NCBI RefSeq assembly: GCF_009909145.1
Contig: NZ_JAAAPJ010000021.1
Span: forward strand, 78,045-142,044
Length of the DNA: 64,000 nucleotides
Origin: Corallococcus silvisoli
Lineage (GTDB): Bacteria; Myxococcota; Myxococcia; Myxococcales; Myxococcaceae
Direction of reading: 5' to 3'
Shown here: positions 1 to 8,285 of the stretch, in pieces
How positions within the stretch are numbered: the first letter of the stretch is position 1
Layout of the letters: every line of letters starts with the position of its first letter
Translations under genes and position numbers: made by a program
The notes under the pieces: model-generated
The model's input: the letters and a program-made list of their open reading frames with translations, nothing else
The model's database searches: none
What the model was told of the DNA's origin: nothing

Positions 1-441
1 GTGAAGCCGCTCCAGGGCGGGAAGCCCGTGGACGCGCTGTCGCTGTTCGTCACCACGGCGGGGTCGGGCATCCGCGAGCTGGCGGACGGCTTCAAGGCGA
101 AGGGCGAGTTCCTCAAGATGCACGCGGTGCAGGCGCTGGCGCTGGAGACCGCGGAGGGCTACGCGGAGCTGCTGCACACGCAGCTGCGCAGCATGTGGGG
201 CTTCCCGGACCGGCCGGACATGTCGATGCTGGAGCGCTTCCGCGCGGAGTACACCGGCAAGCGCTACTCGTTCGGCTACCCGGCGTGTCCCCGGCTGGAG
301 GACCAGACGAAGCTGTTCGCCGCGCTCAAGCCGGAGGAGATCGGCGTGCAGCTCACCGACGGCTGCATGATGGAGCCGGAGGCGAGCGTGTCCGCCATCG
401 TCTTCCACCACCCGAACGCCACGTATTTCTCCGTGACCTGA
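1..441 (+). CDS. metH: Cobalamin-dependent methionine synthase, C-terminal activation domain (5' partial)
   Basis: This is the tail of MetH, which makes methionine from homocysteine with methyl-cobalamin. Only the AdoMet-binding reactivation domain is in the window; the gene starts upstream, so the GTG at base 1 is probably an internal valine. The RxxxGYPACP motif that binds S-adenosylmethionine in this domain is at residues 88-97 of the visible part. It is followed by the typical ending with an EASVSA stretch and a short aromatic C-terminus. The reading frame stops at 441. A second methionine-synthase-type protein follows 54 bases downstream on the same strand, so the two may be co-transcribed. 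The family call is firm; nothing can be said about the missing catalytic modules. Confidence 0.95.
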   Translation: MKPLQGGKPVDALSLFVTTAGSGIRELADGFKAKGEFLKMHAVQALALETAEGYAELLHTQLRSMWGFPDRPDMSMLERFRAEYTGKRYSFGYPACPRLEDQTKLFAALKPEEIGVQLTDGCMMEPEASVSAIVFHHPNATYFSVT

Positions 442-495
442 CGCGTCGGGGCCGAAGCCTGGGCCCGGTCGCGCCGGAAGGGATAGATTGCCGCC

Positions 496-1590
496 ATGCC
501 TTCGCCCGCCATCCGTCGCGCCGTCCAGCTCCTGCCCGCGTGTGCCACCACGGGCATCGGCAGCCTGCCGCACACCCAGGTGGAACTGGGGCTCCAGGTC
601 GCGCTCGCCATGGACATCCCGTTCCTGCCGCAGCTGCCGGTGGGGCATCCCTCGGAGCTGATGATCCCCGCGGCGCTGGAGGGCCTGCCGGGCCTGCGCT
701 TCGACGAGGACGGGGTCTGCACCGTGGACGTGGAGGCCTGGGCCGCCGGCCGCGCGGCCTTCGAGGCGCGGCTGGAGTCCGCGCTGGCCTCCGGGGACCT
801 GGAGTCCTTCGAGCCCACGGCGGACGCGTGTCGGGCGTGGAAGCCGTTCCTCTGGGAGGTGGAGCACCGCAAGCTGGCGTTCGCGAAGGCGCAGCTGGCC
901 GGCCCCTTCACGGTCCGCTCGGTGGTGCGCACGGCGACGGGGGAGCCGGTGCTGGCGGTGCCCGGCCTGGACGCGGCGCTCTACCGGCTGGTGATGGTGC
1001 GCGCGCTGGCCATGGTGCGCGCCCTCAAGCGCACGGGCACCACGCCCCTGTTCTACCTGGATGAGCCCGGGCTCTACGCCTACGTGCGGATGAACCCCCA
1101 GCACCTGCTGGCGCAGCAGGAGCTGCGGCTCCTGGTGGTGGCCCTGCAGCGCGAGGGCGCGCTCGTGGGCGTCCACTGCTGCGGCAACACGGACTGGGGC
1201 GTGCTGCTGGACGCGCAGGCGGACCTGGTGTCGCTGGACGTGCGGCTGTCACTGGACGCGATGCTGGAGGAGACGGACGCGCTGGAGCGCTTCCTCGCGT
1301 CCGGCGCCACGTTCAGCCTGGGCGTCATCCCCACGGACCTGGCGTCGACGTACTCGGTGGAGGAGCTGGCGGATTCGGTGGAGGCGTCGCTGAAGGCGGC
1401 CCTGCCCAGCGACATCGGCTTCGCCCGCGCGGTGTCCACGGTGCTGCTGACGCCCGCGTGCGGGCTCGCGATGCGCTCGGTGGTGGACGCCGAGCGCATC
1501 CTGGAGGAGTTGAAGCAGGCGCAGCGCCGGCTGAAGCGGGCGCTCGAGTCGGAGCGCCCGGTCCTTCAGGGACTGCCCCCCGCGCACTGA
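496..1590 (+). CDS. MetE-like (cobalamin-independent methionine synthase fold) protein
   Basis: The 364-residue product looks like the C-terminal catalytic barrel of MetE and the UROD/MetE-like superfamily, not full-length MetE (about 750 residues). Visible marks are the N-terminal TTGIGSLPHT stretch (residues 18-27), the strand ending FYLDEP (186-191), a His-Cys-Cys (227-229) where MetE has its first zinc ligands, and a late cysteine in the TPACG stretch (322) matching the last zinc ligand. The homocysteine-binding and zinc site may therefore be kept, while the N-terminal folate-binding half is missing. Such short proteins can act as core methionine synthases with other methyl donors, or as other methyltransferases. 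The position right behind metH supports a role in methyl metabolism. The exact methyl donor cannot be told from sequence. Confidence 0.75.
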   Translation: MPSPAIRRAVQLLPACATTGIGSLPHTQVELGLQVALAMDIPFLPQLPVGHPSELMIPAALEGLPGLRFDEDGVCTVDVEAWAAGRAAFEARLESALASGDLESFEPTADACRAWKPFLWEVEHRKLAFAKAQLAGPFTVRSVVRTATGEPVLAVPGLDAALYRLVMVRALAMVRALKRTGTTPLFYLDEPGLYAYVRMNPQHLLAQQELRLLVVALQREGALVGVHCCGNTDWGVLLDAQADLVSLDVRLSLDAMLEETDALERFLASGATFSLGVIPTDLASTYSVEELADSVEASLKAALPSDIGFARAVSTVLLTPACGLAMRSVVDAERILEELKQAQRRLKRALESERPVLQGLPPAH

Positions 1591-1610
1591 GCCGCGCGGG
1601 GCTTGAGCGG

Positions 1611-1856
1611 CTACTGACGGCCCAGCTTCAGCTCGCGTTCGGCCTGATGCCAGTCATGCTCGGGGTTGCCATGGGTGCCGCCCCGGGCCTGGAAGATTTC
1701 GAAGGCGCGGCGGGCAATCTGGTCCTGCGTGGGCGCGCCCACCGGCTTGCTCACGGGCGCGCTGGCCGTGGCCACCGGCTTCTTTTCCTCGGTCCGCTCC
1801 GGAGCGGCCTTGGGAGCCGGGTTCGGTGGGGACTTCTGCGCGTTTTGTCGGGCCAT
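1611..1856 (-). CDS. DUF2934 small protein
   Basis: An 81-residue protein. The first half is a low-complexity Ala/Pro/Lys/Thr linker. The second half (about residues 45-80) matches the short DUF2934 family: an IARRAFEIFQARGG helix, then a GNPEHDWHQAEREL helix. The start is set by a clear AGGAGGAAG ribosome-binding site a few bases before the ATG. The family is common in myxobacteria and other soil proteobacteria, often in several copies, and has no established function. The gene is convergent with the MetE-like gene (21 bases between stops) and sits downstream of mutY on the same strand, about 200 bases away. Confidence 0.8.
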   Translation of the reverse strand: MARQNAQKSPPNPAPKAAPERTEEKKPVATASAPVSKPVGAPTQDQIARRAFEIFQARGGTHGNPEHDWHQAERELKLGRQ

Positions 1857-2056
1857 CGAGGCTTCCTCCTGGAAAAAGCGCCCGGGAGCTTCGGTTGCGC
1901 CTCTTCTCCGTGGAAGTGACCCACGAAACGGGAGGTTGCCGGAGCGACATCGCGGGCCGCCAAGTGTCCAGGTCCAAACGGCCCGTGGCAGGAGGAAAAT
2001 CCACGCTCGGAGCCCCGCCTCGGCGCGGTCCGGAGGTTGAAGAAGCGCCCGGCGGC

Positions 2057-3244
2057 TCAGCGGCCAGCCGTCTTCCTGGCACCCCGGCCCGTGGCCTTCT
2101 TCGCGGGCGGCGCGCCGCCCTCCATCACGCCATGCCCCAGGGCCGCGTCGAGCGCGCGCTGCATCGCGGTGCTCATGCCCAGCGCCTCCGCCTCCTGGGG
2201 CGTGCACCAGCGCAGCTCCTGGAACGCGGAGGCCCGCGTGGGCCGCGAACCTCCGCGGACGCGCAGGAGCCGCAGCGTGAGGTCTCGGTGGGTGAGCTGA
2301 CGCCGCACGCTGTCCAGCGTCGCCTCCAGCGTGAGCGCGGTGCCGAGCGCCGTGGCCAGCCGCGCGGTCGCCTCCGCCTCTGGCGTGTCCTCCTCCACCT
2401 CCACGGCGGGCAGCTCCCACAGGCCGCCGAAGAGCCCCTTGTCCGCCCTGCGCGCGAAGAGGAGGGTGCCCTCGTGCGGCCACACCGCCAGCGCCAGGAA
2501 CAGCTTGCGGGGGGCGGCGCGCACCTTGGCCGGCGGCAGCTCCTCCACGCGGCCCTTGCGGTACGCGAAGCAGCCGTCGCGCACGGGGCACAGCAGGCAC
2601 AGGGGGGACTCTGGCCGGCACACCGTGGCGCCGTGCTCCATCAGCGCCTGGTTGAAGTCGCCGGGGCGCTCGCCCTTCACCAGCGCGGAGGCCAGGGCCC
2701 ACAGCGTGGCTTCGCGCTCTCGGTCTCCGGGCACGCCCTCCACTTCGAAGAGGCGCGACAGCACGCGCGCGACGTTGCCGTCCACGATGGGCGCCTGCTC
2801 GCCGAAGGCGATGGAGGCCACGGCCCCGGAGGTGTAGCGGCCGAAGCCGGGCAGCGTGAGCAGCTCCTCCGCCGTGGCGGGGAGCTTCCCGCCGAAGCGC
2901 TCCACCACCTCCCGCGCGGCGCGGTGCAGGTTGCGCGCGCGCGAGTAGTAGCCCAGCCCCTTCCACCCGGAGAGCACGTCGTCCAGGGGCGCGGAGGCCA
3001 GGGCCTTCACGCTGGGAAAGCGTGCGAGGAAACGCTCCCAGTACGGGATGACGGTGGCCACCTGGGTCTGCTGGAGCATGACCTCGCTGAGCCAGATGGC
3101 GTACGGGTCGCGCGTGCGGCGCCAGGGCAGGTCGCGCTTGTTCCGGTCGTACCAGGAGAGCAGCGGGCCGTGCAGGGCGGCGTGGCGTTCAGGGGAGACA
3201 GGGGCGGGGAGGGCCGCGGGTTCAGTGCGCTTGCGTGGGCTCAT
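2057..3244 (-). CDS. mutY: A/G-specific adenine glycosylase MutY
   Basis: Removes adenine mispaired with 8-oxoguanine in base excision repair. The 395-residue protein has the whole family layout. The catalytic glutamate is in the SEVMLQQTQV helix (Glu54), the helix-hairpin-helix LPGFGRYTSG is at about 131-140, and the catalytic aspartate is in VDGNVARVL (Asp155). The [4Fe-4S] cysteines follow at 209, 216, 219 and 225 with the canonical 6-2-5 spacing. The C-terminal third is the NUDIX-like domain that recognises 8-oxoG. The open frame runs much further upstream, but residue similarity begins close to the chosen ATG at 3244, and the upstream extension overlaps the divergent nuclease gene. No partner genes of the GO system lie nearby. 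Confidence 0.95.
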   Translation of the reverse strand: MSPRKRTEPAALPAPVSPERHAALHGPLLSWYDRNKRDLPWRRTRDPYAIWLSEVMLQQTQVATVIPYWERFLARFPSVKALASAPLDDVLSGWKGLGYYSRARNLHRAAREVVERFGGKLPATAEELLTLPGFGRYTSGAVASIAFGEQAPIVDGNVARVLSRLFEVEGVPGDREREATLWALASALVKGERPGDFNQALMEHGATVCRPESPLCLLCPVRDGCFAYRKGRVEELPPAKVRAAPRKLFLALAVWPHEGTLLFARRADKGLFGGLWELPAVEVEEDTPEAEATARLATALGTALTLEATLDSVRRQLTHRDLTLRLLRVRGGSRPTRASAFQELRWCTPQEAEALGMSTAMQRALDAALGHGVMEGGAPPAKKATGRGARKTAGR

Positions 3245-3388
3245 GTGATTCTTCGCGGTGGCGGCGCGAAACCCTCCCCGGGAGGTCGGGCGCGCGCGAG
3301 CGTCTTTACCTACGGAGGGGGGCGGTTGTCTCCCTGTCCGTCCCCCTTCTGGCGGGCCGGGCGATCGCCTATAGGATGCCGCGCGTCC

Positions 3389-4354
3389 ATGGCCCGCCCT
3401 CCCATTCACAACGACTTCTCCTGGTCGAAGAGCCGCCACGAGAAGTTCTCCGAGTGCCTTCGGGCCTACTACCTCTACTACTACCGCTCCTGGGGCGGCT
3501 GGGAGGCGGACGCGGCGAAGGACGTGCGCGAGCTGTACGTGCTCAAGAAGCTGCACAACCGCTACACCTGGGCGGGCAGCATCGTGCACGAGTCCCTCAA
3601 GGACGTGCTCCTGGACTGGCGCGCCGGCCGCGAGGTGGACCCCGCGAAGGTGGAGGCGCGCACGCACAAGCTGATGCAGGACGACTTCCGGCACTCGCGC
3701 TCCAAGGCCTACTGGACGCAGAAGTACCGCAAGCCCTTCACCGGCCTCGCGGAGCACGAGTACGCGGAGGACGTGCCCAACGAGGCGTGGAAGCAGAACT
3801 TCGAGACGGTGCGCTCGGCGCTCGCGTGGTTCTTCCAGTCGCGCTGGCCCGCCGTCGCGAAGGGGCTCAAGCCCGCGCAGTGGCTGGAGGTGGACGCGGG
3901 CTTCGACTTCGCCCACTTCACGTTGGATGGCGTGAAGACCTTCGCCATCCCGGACTTCGCCTACGTGGACGCGGACGGCTCCGTCGTGGTGGTGGACTGG
4001 AAGACGGGCCGCTCGCGGGACGGCTACGACGAGCAGGTGCTGGGCTACGCGCTCTACATCTCCCAGCGCTACCGCTACCCGCTGGAGAAGGTGCGCGCGT
4101 CGCTCGTGTACCTCAACGAGGGCCTGGAGCACGACGTGACGGTGGACCCGTCCGCCATGGACTCCTTCCGCGAGCACTTCGCCAGGAGCGTGGCGGGGAT
4201 GCGGGCGCTCCTGCTGGACCCCGCGGCCAACACGCCGAAGGAGGCGGAGGCCTTCCCTCGGACGGAGAAGCTGGATGCCTGCGCCCGCTGCGTCTTCCGC
4301 CGCCCGTGTGGCCGCGAGCCGGCGGTCGCGGAAGCCCGTGCCCGCGTGGCCTGA
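3389..4354 (+). CDS. RecB-family PD-(D/E)XK nuclease with Fe-S cysteines
   Basis: A 321-residue stand-alone nuclease of the RecB/AddB/Cas4 type. The catalytic set can be read in order: His67 (IVHESL), Asp189 (IPDF), Asp203 and Lys205 (VVDWKTG) and Gln216 (DEQVLGYAL). An iron-sulfur cluster is indicated by one cysteine near the N-terminus (Cys23, SECLRAYYLY) and three near the C-terminus (Cys298, 301, 307). This is the split 1+3 arrangement of AddB, Cas4 and eukaryotic Dna2. No helicase domain is attached and there is no CRISPR locus or helicase gene next to it. It lies divergently from mutY, about 145 bases apart, so a DNA-repair role is a reasonable inference. Start: ATG at 3389, since homology-like sequence begins immediately after it. 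Confidence 0.85.
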   Translation: MARPPIHNDFSWSKSRHEKFSECLRAYYLYYYRSWGGWEADAAKDVRELYVLKKLHNRYTWAGSIVHESLKDVLLDWRAGREVDPAKVEARTHKLMQDDFRHSRSKAYWTQKYRKPFTGLAEHEYAEDVPNEAWKQNFETVRSALAWFFQSRWPAVAKGLKPAQWLEVDAGFDFAHFTLDGVKTFAIPDFAYVDADGSVVVVDWKTGRSRDGYDEQVLGYALYISQRYRYPLEKVRASLVYLNEGLEHDVTVDPSAMDSFREHFARSVAGMRALLLDPAANTPKEAEAFPRTEKLDACARCVFRRPCGREPAVAEARARVA

Positions 4355-4357
4355 CGG

Positions 4358-5251
4358 CTAGCGCGCCGCCGCCAGCCTGCGCACCACCACGCCCGCGGCG
4401 TTCATCCCGAACGCGGAGGTGACGAACGCCACGCTGCCGTCAATCTGCGTGCGGTGGTCGCAGGTGTGGAACTCGTTGTCCTGCGGGCAGACGCAGAGGA
4501 AGCCGTCGGACGCGTCGTCGTAGTTCAGCGCCACCGGCTGGCGCCGCGTCTCGATGGAGTACACGGCGGTGATGCCCGTGTGGCGCTCCGTCTCCACGCC
4601 GTACTTGCGCTTGAGCAGCTTGCGGATGTCCTTGGCGAAGGGGTCCATGTGCGTCTCGCACAGGTCCTCCACGCGGATGGCCGTGGGGTCCAGGCGGCCC
4701 GCCGCGCCCATCGAGCTGACCACCGGCAGGCCCAGCGTCACGCACCGGTGCAAGAGGTGCAGCTTCGCCTTCACGTTGTCGATGGCGTCCACCACGAAGT
4801 CGTAGCGGCCCGGCGGCAGCAGCGTCTCCGCCAGCTCCTCGCGGTAGAACTCGCGCAGGGCCTCCACCTTCGCCTGGGGGTTGATGTCCTGGCAGCGCTG
4901 GGCCATCAGCTCCGCCTTGGACTTGCCCACCGACTTCACCGTCGCGTGCAACTGGCGGTTGGTGTTGGTGACGCACACGTCGTCGTGGTCCACCAGCGTG
5001 AGCCGGCCCACGCCGCTGCGCACCAGGCCCTCCGCGGTGAAGCTGCCCACGCCGCCCAGGCCGAACACCACCACGTGCGCGTTGGCCAGCCGCTCCATGG
5101 CGGTGTCGCCCAGCAGGCGCGCCGTCCGGTCGAAGCGGCGCGACAGCTTGAAGGGCTTCGCGAGCGACGTCGCGACGGCGTCCGAAGCGGCCGGGGAGGC
5201 GGGCGGCGCGTCGGTCTCGGCGGTGGGGGTGGGGGTGGGCTGCGGGTTCAT
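4358..5251 (-). CDS. tcdA: tRNA threonylcarbamoyladenosine dehydratase TcdA (CsdL/YgdL)
   Basis: An E1-like (ThiF/MoeB superfamily) enzyme that uses ATP to cyclise t6A37 of ANN-decoding tRNAs to ct6A. The 297-residue protein has a 30-residue Pro/Thr/Ala-rich N-terminus, then the nucleotide-binding GLGGVGS loop (64-70), the NTNRQ motif (96-100) and the VDAIDN strand (155-159). The C-terminal region is rich in cysteines (CVCPQDNEFHTCDH), typical of TcdA. Its stop lies 3 bases from the stop of the convergent nuclease gene. It is in line with tatD upstream on the same strand (29-base gap), so the two are probably one transcript. Confidence 0.9.
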   Translation of the reverse strand: MNPQPTPTPTAETDAPPASPAASDAVATSLAKPFKLSRRFDRTARLLGDTAMERLANAHVVVFGLGGVGSFTAEGLVRSGVGRLTLVDHDDVCVTNTNRQLHATVKSVGKSKAELMAQRCQDINPQAKVEALREFYREELAETLLPPGRYDFVVDAIDNVKAKLHLLHRCVTLGLPVVSSMGAAGRLDPTAIRVEDLCETHMDPFAKDIRKLLKRKYGVETERHTGITAVYSIETRRQPVALNYDDASDGFLCVCPQDNEFHTCDHRTQIDGSVAFVTSAFGMNAAGVVVRRLAAAR

Positions 5252-5280
5252 GAAGGGCTCCTCTATCACGCGACGCTCGC

Positions 5281-6078
5281 CTACCGCGAAGGGGTGGGGA
5301 AAGCTTCCCGGAACAGGCGCCGGGCGTTCTCGGTCGTCCGCTGGGCGAGCGCGTCCACGGGCTCCCCCAGGGCCTGGGCCATCCCCGCGAGGATGTGGGG
5401 CAGGTAGCCCGGCTCGGAGCGCTGCCCCCGGAAGGGCGTGGGCGCCTGGTCCGGCGAGTCCGTCTCCGCCACCAGCCGCTCCGGCGGAATCACGCGCAGG
5501 GCGTCCAGCGGCTTGCGCGCCTCCGCCCAGGTGACGGGGCCCGCGAAGGAGAAGTGGCAGCCCCGCTGGACGTAGAAGCGCGCCAGCTCCGCGCCGCCGC
5601 TGTAGCTGTGCATGAGGATGCCCGCCTCCGGCCACGCCTCCGTCTTCAGCAGGTCGATGAGCGCGGGGTGGAGCCGGTGGCAGTGCATCAGCACCGGCAG
5701 CCCGTGCTTGCGCGCCAGGGCCAGGTGCCCGCGCAGCACCGCCACCTGCCGCTCCAGCGGGGCGCCGGTGACGGAAGGGCCATCCAGGCCGCACTCGCCC
5801 ACCGCCACCGCGCCGCCCTTCGCGAGGAGCGCGTCCAGCCGCTCCAGGTTCGCGCCGTCGTCCTCGGCGGGGAGGTCCGGCAGGAACTGGGGGTGGATGC
5901 CCAGCCCCACCTGGATGCGCGCGTCCCGGCGCGGCAGCTCCAACAGCGGCTCCCACGTGTCAGGTCCTACTGCGGGAATGAGGATGCCTTGCAGGCCCGC
6001 GGCCCAGGCCCGTGTGACAACGCTGTCGCGGTCCGGGTCGAAGCGGGAGGCGTCCAGATGGCAGTGCGTGTCTATCAT
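5281..6078 (-). CDS. TatD family metal-dependent hydrolase (DNase)
   Basis: A 265-residue amidohydrolase-fold protein. Metal ligands can be read as the N-terminal THCHLD (His5, His7), GECGLD (Glu95), MHCH (His132/134), MHSYSGG (His157) and ETDSPD (Asp207). TatD proteins are Mg-dependent nucleases (3'-5' exonuclease or D-aminoacyl-tRNA related roles); the in vivo substrate is unsettled. Length is normal for the family. The ATG at 6078 starts directly with the conserved IDTHCHLD strand. It leads a likely two-gene unit with tcdA. The next gene upstream is divergent with about 120 bases between, which should hold both promoters. Confidence 0.9.
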   Translation of the reverse strand: MIDTHCHLDASRFDPDRDSVVTRAWAAGLQGILIPAVGPDTWEPLLELPRRDARIQVGLGIHPQFLPDLPAEDDGANLERLDALLAKGGAVAVGECGLDGPSVTGAPLERQVAVLRGHLALARKHGLPVLMHCHRLHPALIDLLKTEAWPEAGILMHSYSGGAELARFYVQRGCHFSFAGPVTWAEARKPLDALRVIPPERLVAETDSPDQAPTPFRGQRSEPGYLPHILAGMAQALGEPVDALAQRTTENARRLFREAFPTPSR

Positions 6079-6200
6079 TGAGCACCCTTCTTCACAGAGC
6101 CGTTCAATCAGCGACAGGCTCGGATCATCTGCCCTTCAGGGCATCTCTGCTCACATGGATGGAAAGCTATGACCCGCCCCCTGACATGGGAGGCATGGGA

Positions 6201-7688
6201 ATGACCAAGCGAGTGGTGTGGGGTGTGCTGTTCGGGGCGCTGGCGATTCTGGTCACGGGGTGTAGCGACGAGTGTGTCGATCGATTCGACTGCCGTGACA
6301 AGGGGACTCCGCCCGAAGGCCAGGAGTTCATCTGCAACGCGGATAACAAGTGCGAGCTGGTCACGATCAACCTCTCCCCCGAGGTGGACGCGGGGACGGA
6401 GGAGGACGCGGGCACGGAGGTGGATGCGGGCACGGAGGTCGATGCCGGCACGGAGGACGCGGGGACGGAGGAGGACGCGGGCACGGAGGTGGACGCGGGC
6501 GTCGACGCGGGCACGGTGGACGCGGGCATGACCGTGGGCAAGGGCGGCGCGTGCACCGCGTCCGCGGACTGCATGGCGGGCCTGCGCTGCGAGGCCGCCA
6601 CCTGTCAGTCGCTCCTCATCGCCGTGACGGGCGTCGACGGGGGCACCCGGGCGCTGGTGACGGCGTTCGACGTGCCGGGGCCGATGTCGCTCAGCGCCGA
6701 GGGCGTCGCCAGCGCGTACCCGCGCTTTGGCCCGGGAGGCGCCCAGGTCGCCTTCGTCCAGGGGAACGTCACCGCCCCCACGGGCGAGCTCGCGGTGGCG
6801 GCGTTGCCGCTCGCGGCCGTGGCGCCCACGGTGCTGACGACCGGCACGGCCGCCGGCAACGCGCGCATCCGCTACATGGAGTGGGATCCCGGCAACCTGA
6901 TTGCCTGGGTGCGCGGGGCGTCGGGCATCTCCACCATCGCGCCCACGGGTGGCGCGCCGACGCAGATCACCGTCAACGGCACGTTCCCGGACTTCGGCCC
7001 CAACGGCACGGACCTCGCGTACAACGTCTCGGGCACGGGCATCCTCGTCTCCCTCAATGGCGGCGCGCCGACTCCGCTGGCGGGCACGCCCACGTCGGCG
7101 GAGCAGCCGCACTTCAACCGCGTCACCTCGCAGCTGTTGTTCCTGGCCAACCCGGACAACCGCACGGTGCTCTTCGGGACGGAGTCCACCCCGGTGCTCC
7201 GGCTGTACTCGCTGCCCGTGACGGGCGGCGGCACCCCGACGCTGCTGGCTGACAGCACCTCCGAGGCCGTGGCGGGCGGCACCATCGATTCGTACATCGC
7301 GAACCCGAACTGGGCGCCGGACGGCAGCTGGGTGGCGTATGTGCGCGCCTACTACCAACTGGTCGGCACCGCGGCCGTGCTCTGTGGCAACGCCGCCGCG
7401 ACCCTGTGCGCCAACCGCCCTGGCAACGTCATCTTCCTCCAGCACGTCAACACCGCCACCGGCGCGCCGGAAGGGGATCCGGTGTCCCTCAAGGAGAACG
7501 CCACGCTGCCGTCATTCTCTCCGGACGGCCAGCTCGTGGCCTTCATCCTGAGCGGTCAGCTCAACGTGCAGCCCATCGACACGACCACCGGTCAGCCGAA
7601 CGGCGCGCTCATCACCCACCCGAAGGACACGTACACCGTGCTGACCAACGAGGGCGACGACCACCGCCCGCGCTGGCAGCCCCGCTAA
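6201..7688 (+). CDS. Lipoprotein with DAG-repeat linker and TolB-like propeller
   Basis: A 495-residue exported lipoprotein of unknown function. It has a signal peptide with lipobox LVTGC (acylated Cys21) and a short Cys-rich segment. Residues 62-109 are made of degenerate 5-6-residue repeats around Asp-Ala-Gly-Thr-Glu. A small EGF-like GGACTASADCMAGLRC patch follows. About 370 residues then resemble WD40-like/TolB propeller blades: repeated motifs such as YPRFGPGG, FPDFGPNG, NPNWAPDGSW and LPSFSPDG at blade ends. ATG 6201 is preferred because GGGAGG lies 7 bases before it; ATGs at 6186 and 6195 in the same frame are less well placed. The gene stands alone and is closed by a strong terminator. 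The acidic linker probably spaces the propeller from the membrane. Confidence 0.8.
   Translation: MTKRVVWGVLFGALAILVTGCSDECVDRFDCRDKGTPPEGQEFICNADNKCELVTINLSPEVDAGTEEDAGTEVDAGTEVDAGTEDAGTEEDAGTEVDAGVDAGTVDAGMTVGKGGACTASADCMAGLRCEAATCQSLLIAVTGVDGGTRALVTAFDVPGPMSLSAEGVASAYPRFGPGGAQVAFVQGNVTAPTGELAVAALPLAAVAPTVLTTGTAAGNARIRYMEWDPGNLIAWVRGASGISTIAPTGGAPTQITVNGTFPDFGPNGTDLAYNVSGTGILVSLNGGAPTPLAGTPTSAEQPHFNRVTSQLLFLANPDNRTVLFGTESTPVLRLYSLPVTGGGTPTLLADSTSEAVAGGTIDSYIANPNWAPDGSWVAYVRAYYQLVGTAAVLCGNAAATLCANRPGNVIFLQHVNTATGAPEGDPVSLKENATLPSFSPDGQLVAFILSGQLNVQPIDTTTGQPNGALITHPKDTYTVLTNEGDDHRPRWQPR
6384..6527 (+). repeat. In-frame degenerate tandem repeat coding for Asp-Ala-Gly-Thr-Glu units
   Basis: The DNA consists of 15- and 18-base units related to gaggtggacgcgggcacg. 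They code for a linker in the lipoprotein gene. Unit lengths are all multiples of three, so copy number can change by slippage without breaking the frame. Confidence 0.85.
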
Positions 7689-7724
7689 TCGTCGCCCCAC
7701 AGAGCCCTGGCCACCGGGGCTTCC

Positions 7725-7771
7725 CGGCCCGTGTTCCCCGTTTCGCTGGGGAATGCGGGCCGTCGTTTTTT
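7725..7771 (+). terminator. Rho-independent terminator of the propeller lipoprotein gene
   Basis: The outer stem CGGCCCG (7725-7731) pairs with CGGGCCG (7756-7762). The inner stem TTCCCC (7734-7739) pairs with GGGGAA (7748-7753), with a 2x2 TG/TG interior mismatch. A run of six T follows at 7766-7771. It lies 36 bases after the stop codon. Confidence 0.75.
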
Positions 7772-8036
7772 CGGGTGCGAAGCGTGGAGCCCACCTGTGC
7801 GAAGTGACGAACGCGGGCACCAAGGGGTCCGGATGAACCCGCTGGGCGCATCCATCCCGCGCACCCGTGGGTCCGGGTTCCAGGACGAAGAGAAGTGGAG
7901 GGGAGGGGGCTCCACCGCGCTCCCGCGAAACGCGGCGACAGGTGGAGGAAGGCTGACAGCCGTGTCGCGACCTCTGGCGCCCGCGCGCTCCGTTTCCGGA
8001 GCACGGTCTGGGGCGCGCGAAAGGGGACGGCTGCTC
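7772..8036. other. Rest of the 348-base gap after the lipoprotein gene
   Basis: Between the terminator and the end of the next (minus-strand) small gene I see no convincing gene, RNA or repeat. Open frames crossing it have no ribosome-binding site and look like chance. Confidence 0.5.
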
Positions 8037-8285
8037 TCAGCCCACGACGACGATGCGGCGGCCCAGCGCGCGGGCCATCTGCGGAGAGGTGACGAGCTCC
8101 AGCGCACCGCTCATCTCACCGCCCGCCGTGTCGAACGCCGCCGCGATGACCTCGCCCACGGTGAGCTGGGCCTTCTGGGCCGCCACGCGCGCGCGCTTCG
8201 CCGTGCGGCGCAGCGCCGGCATCACCCGCCGACCCTGCCGCCGCACCGTGCCACCCTTCGTCTTGCCTGCGGTCTGCTTCGCCAT
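8037..8285 (-). CDS. Small basic protein of unknown function
   Basis: An 82-residue protein. The first third is strongly basic with many Lys/Arg and Thr/Gly residues (MAKQTAGKTKGG, then RRQGRR). The rest is an amphipathic alanine-rich region ending in GRRIVVVG. The ATG at 8285 is chosen because GGGAGGAA sits at the right distance upstream; an in-frame ATG 13 codons earlier lacks such a site. The basic N-terminus could bind nucleic acid, but no known domain is visible. It is isolated, with gaps of more than 300 bases on both sides. I do not recognise a family. Confidence 0.6.
   Translation of the reverse strand: MAKQTAGKTKGGTVRRQGRRVMPALRRTAKRARVAAQKAQLTVGEVIAAAFDTAGGEMSGALELVTSPQMARALGRRIVVVG

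Noticed and set aside
195..1064. Plus-strand frame across the metH end and the MetE-like gene
   Set aside because: It is an out-of-frame shadow with repetitive Gly/Arg/Pro composition.
1826..3388. Long upstream extension of the nuclease frame on the plus strand
   Set aside because: It is antisense to mutY and reads as low-complexity sequence; the nuclease similarity starts at 3389.
6384..6527. Short repeats considered as a CRISPR array
   Set aside because: Units are contiguous without spacers, are in frame and code for a peptide linker; no cas genes exist in the window.
6108..7445. Long minus-strand frame under the propeller lipoprotein
   Set aside because: It is rich in Arg, His and Val, as expected of the complement of a high-GC gene.
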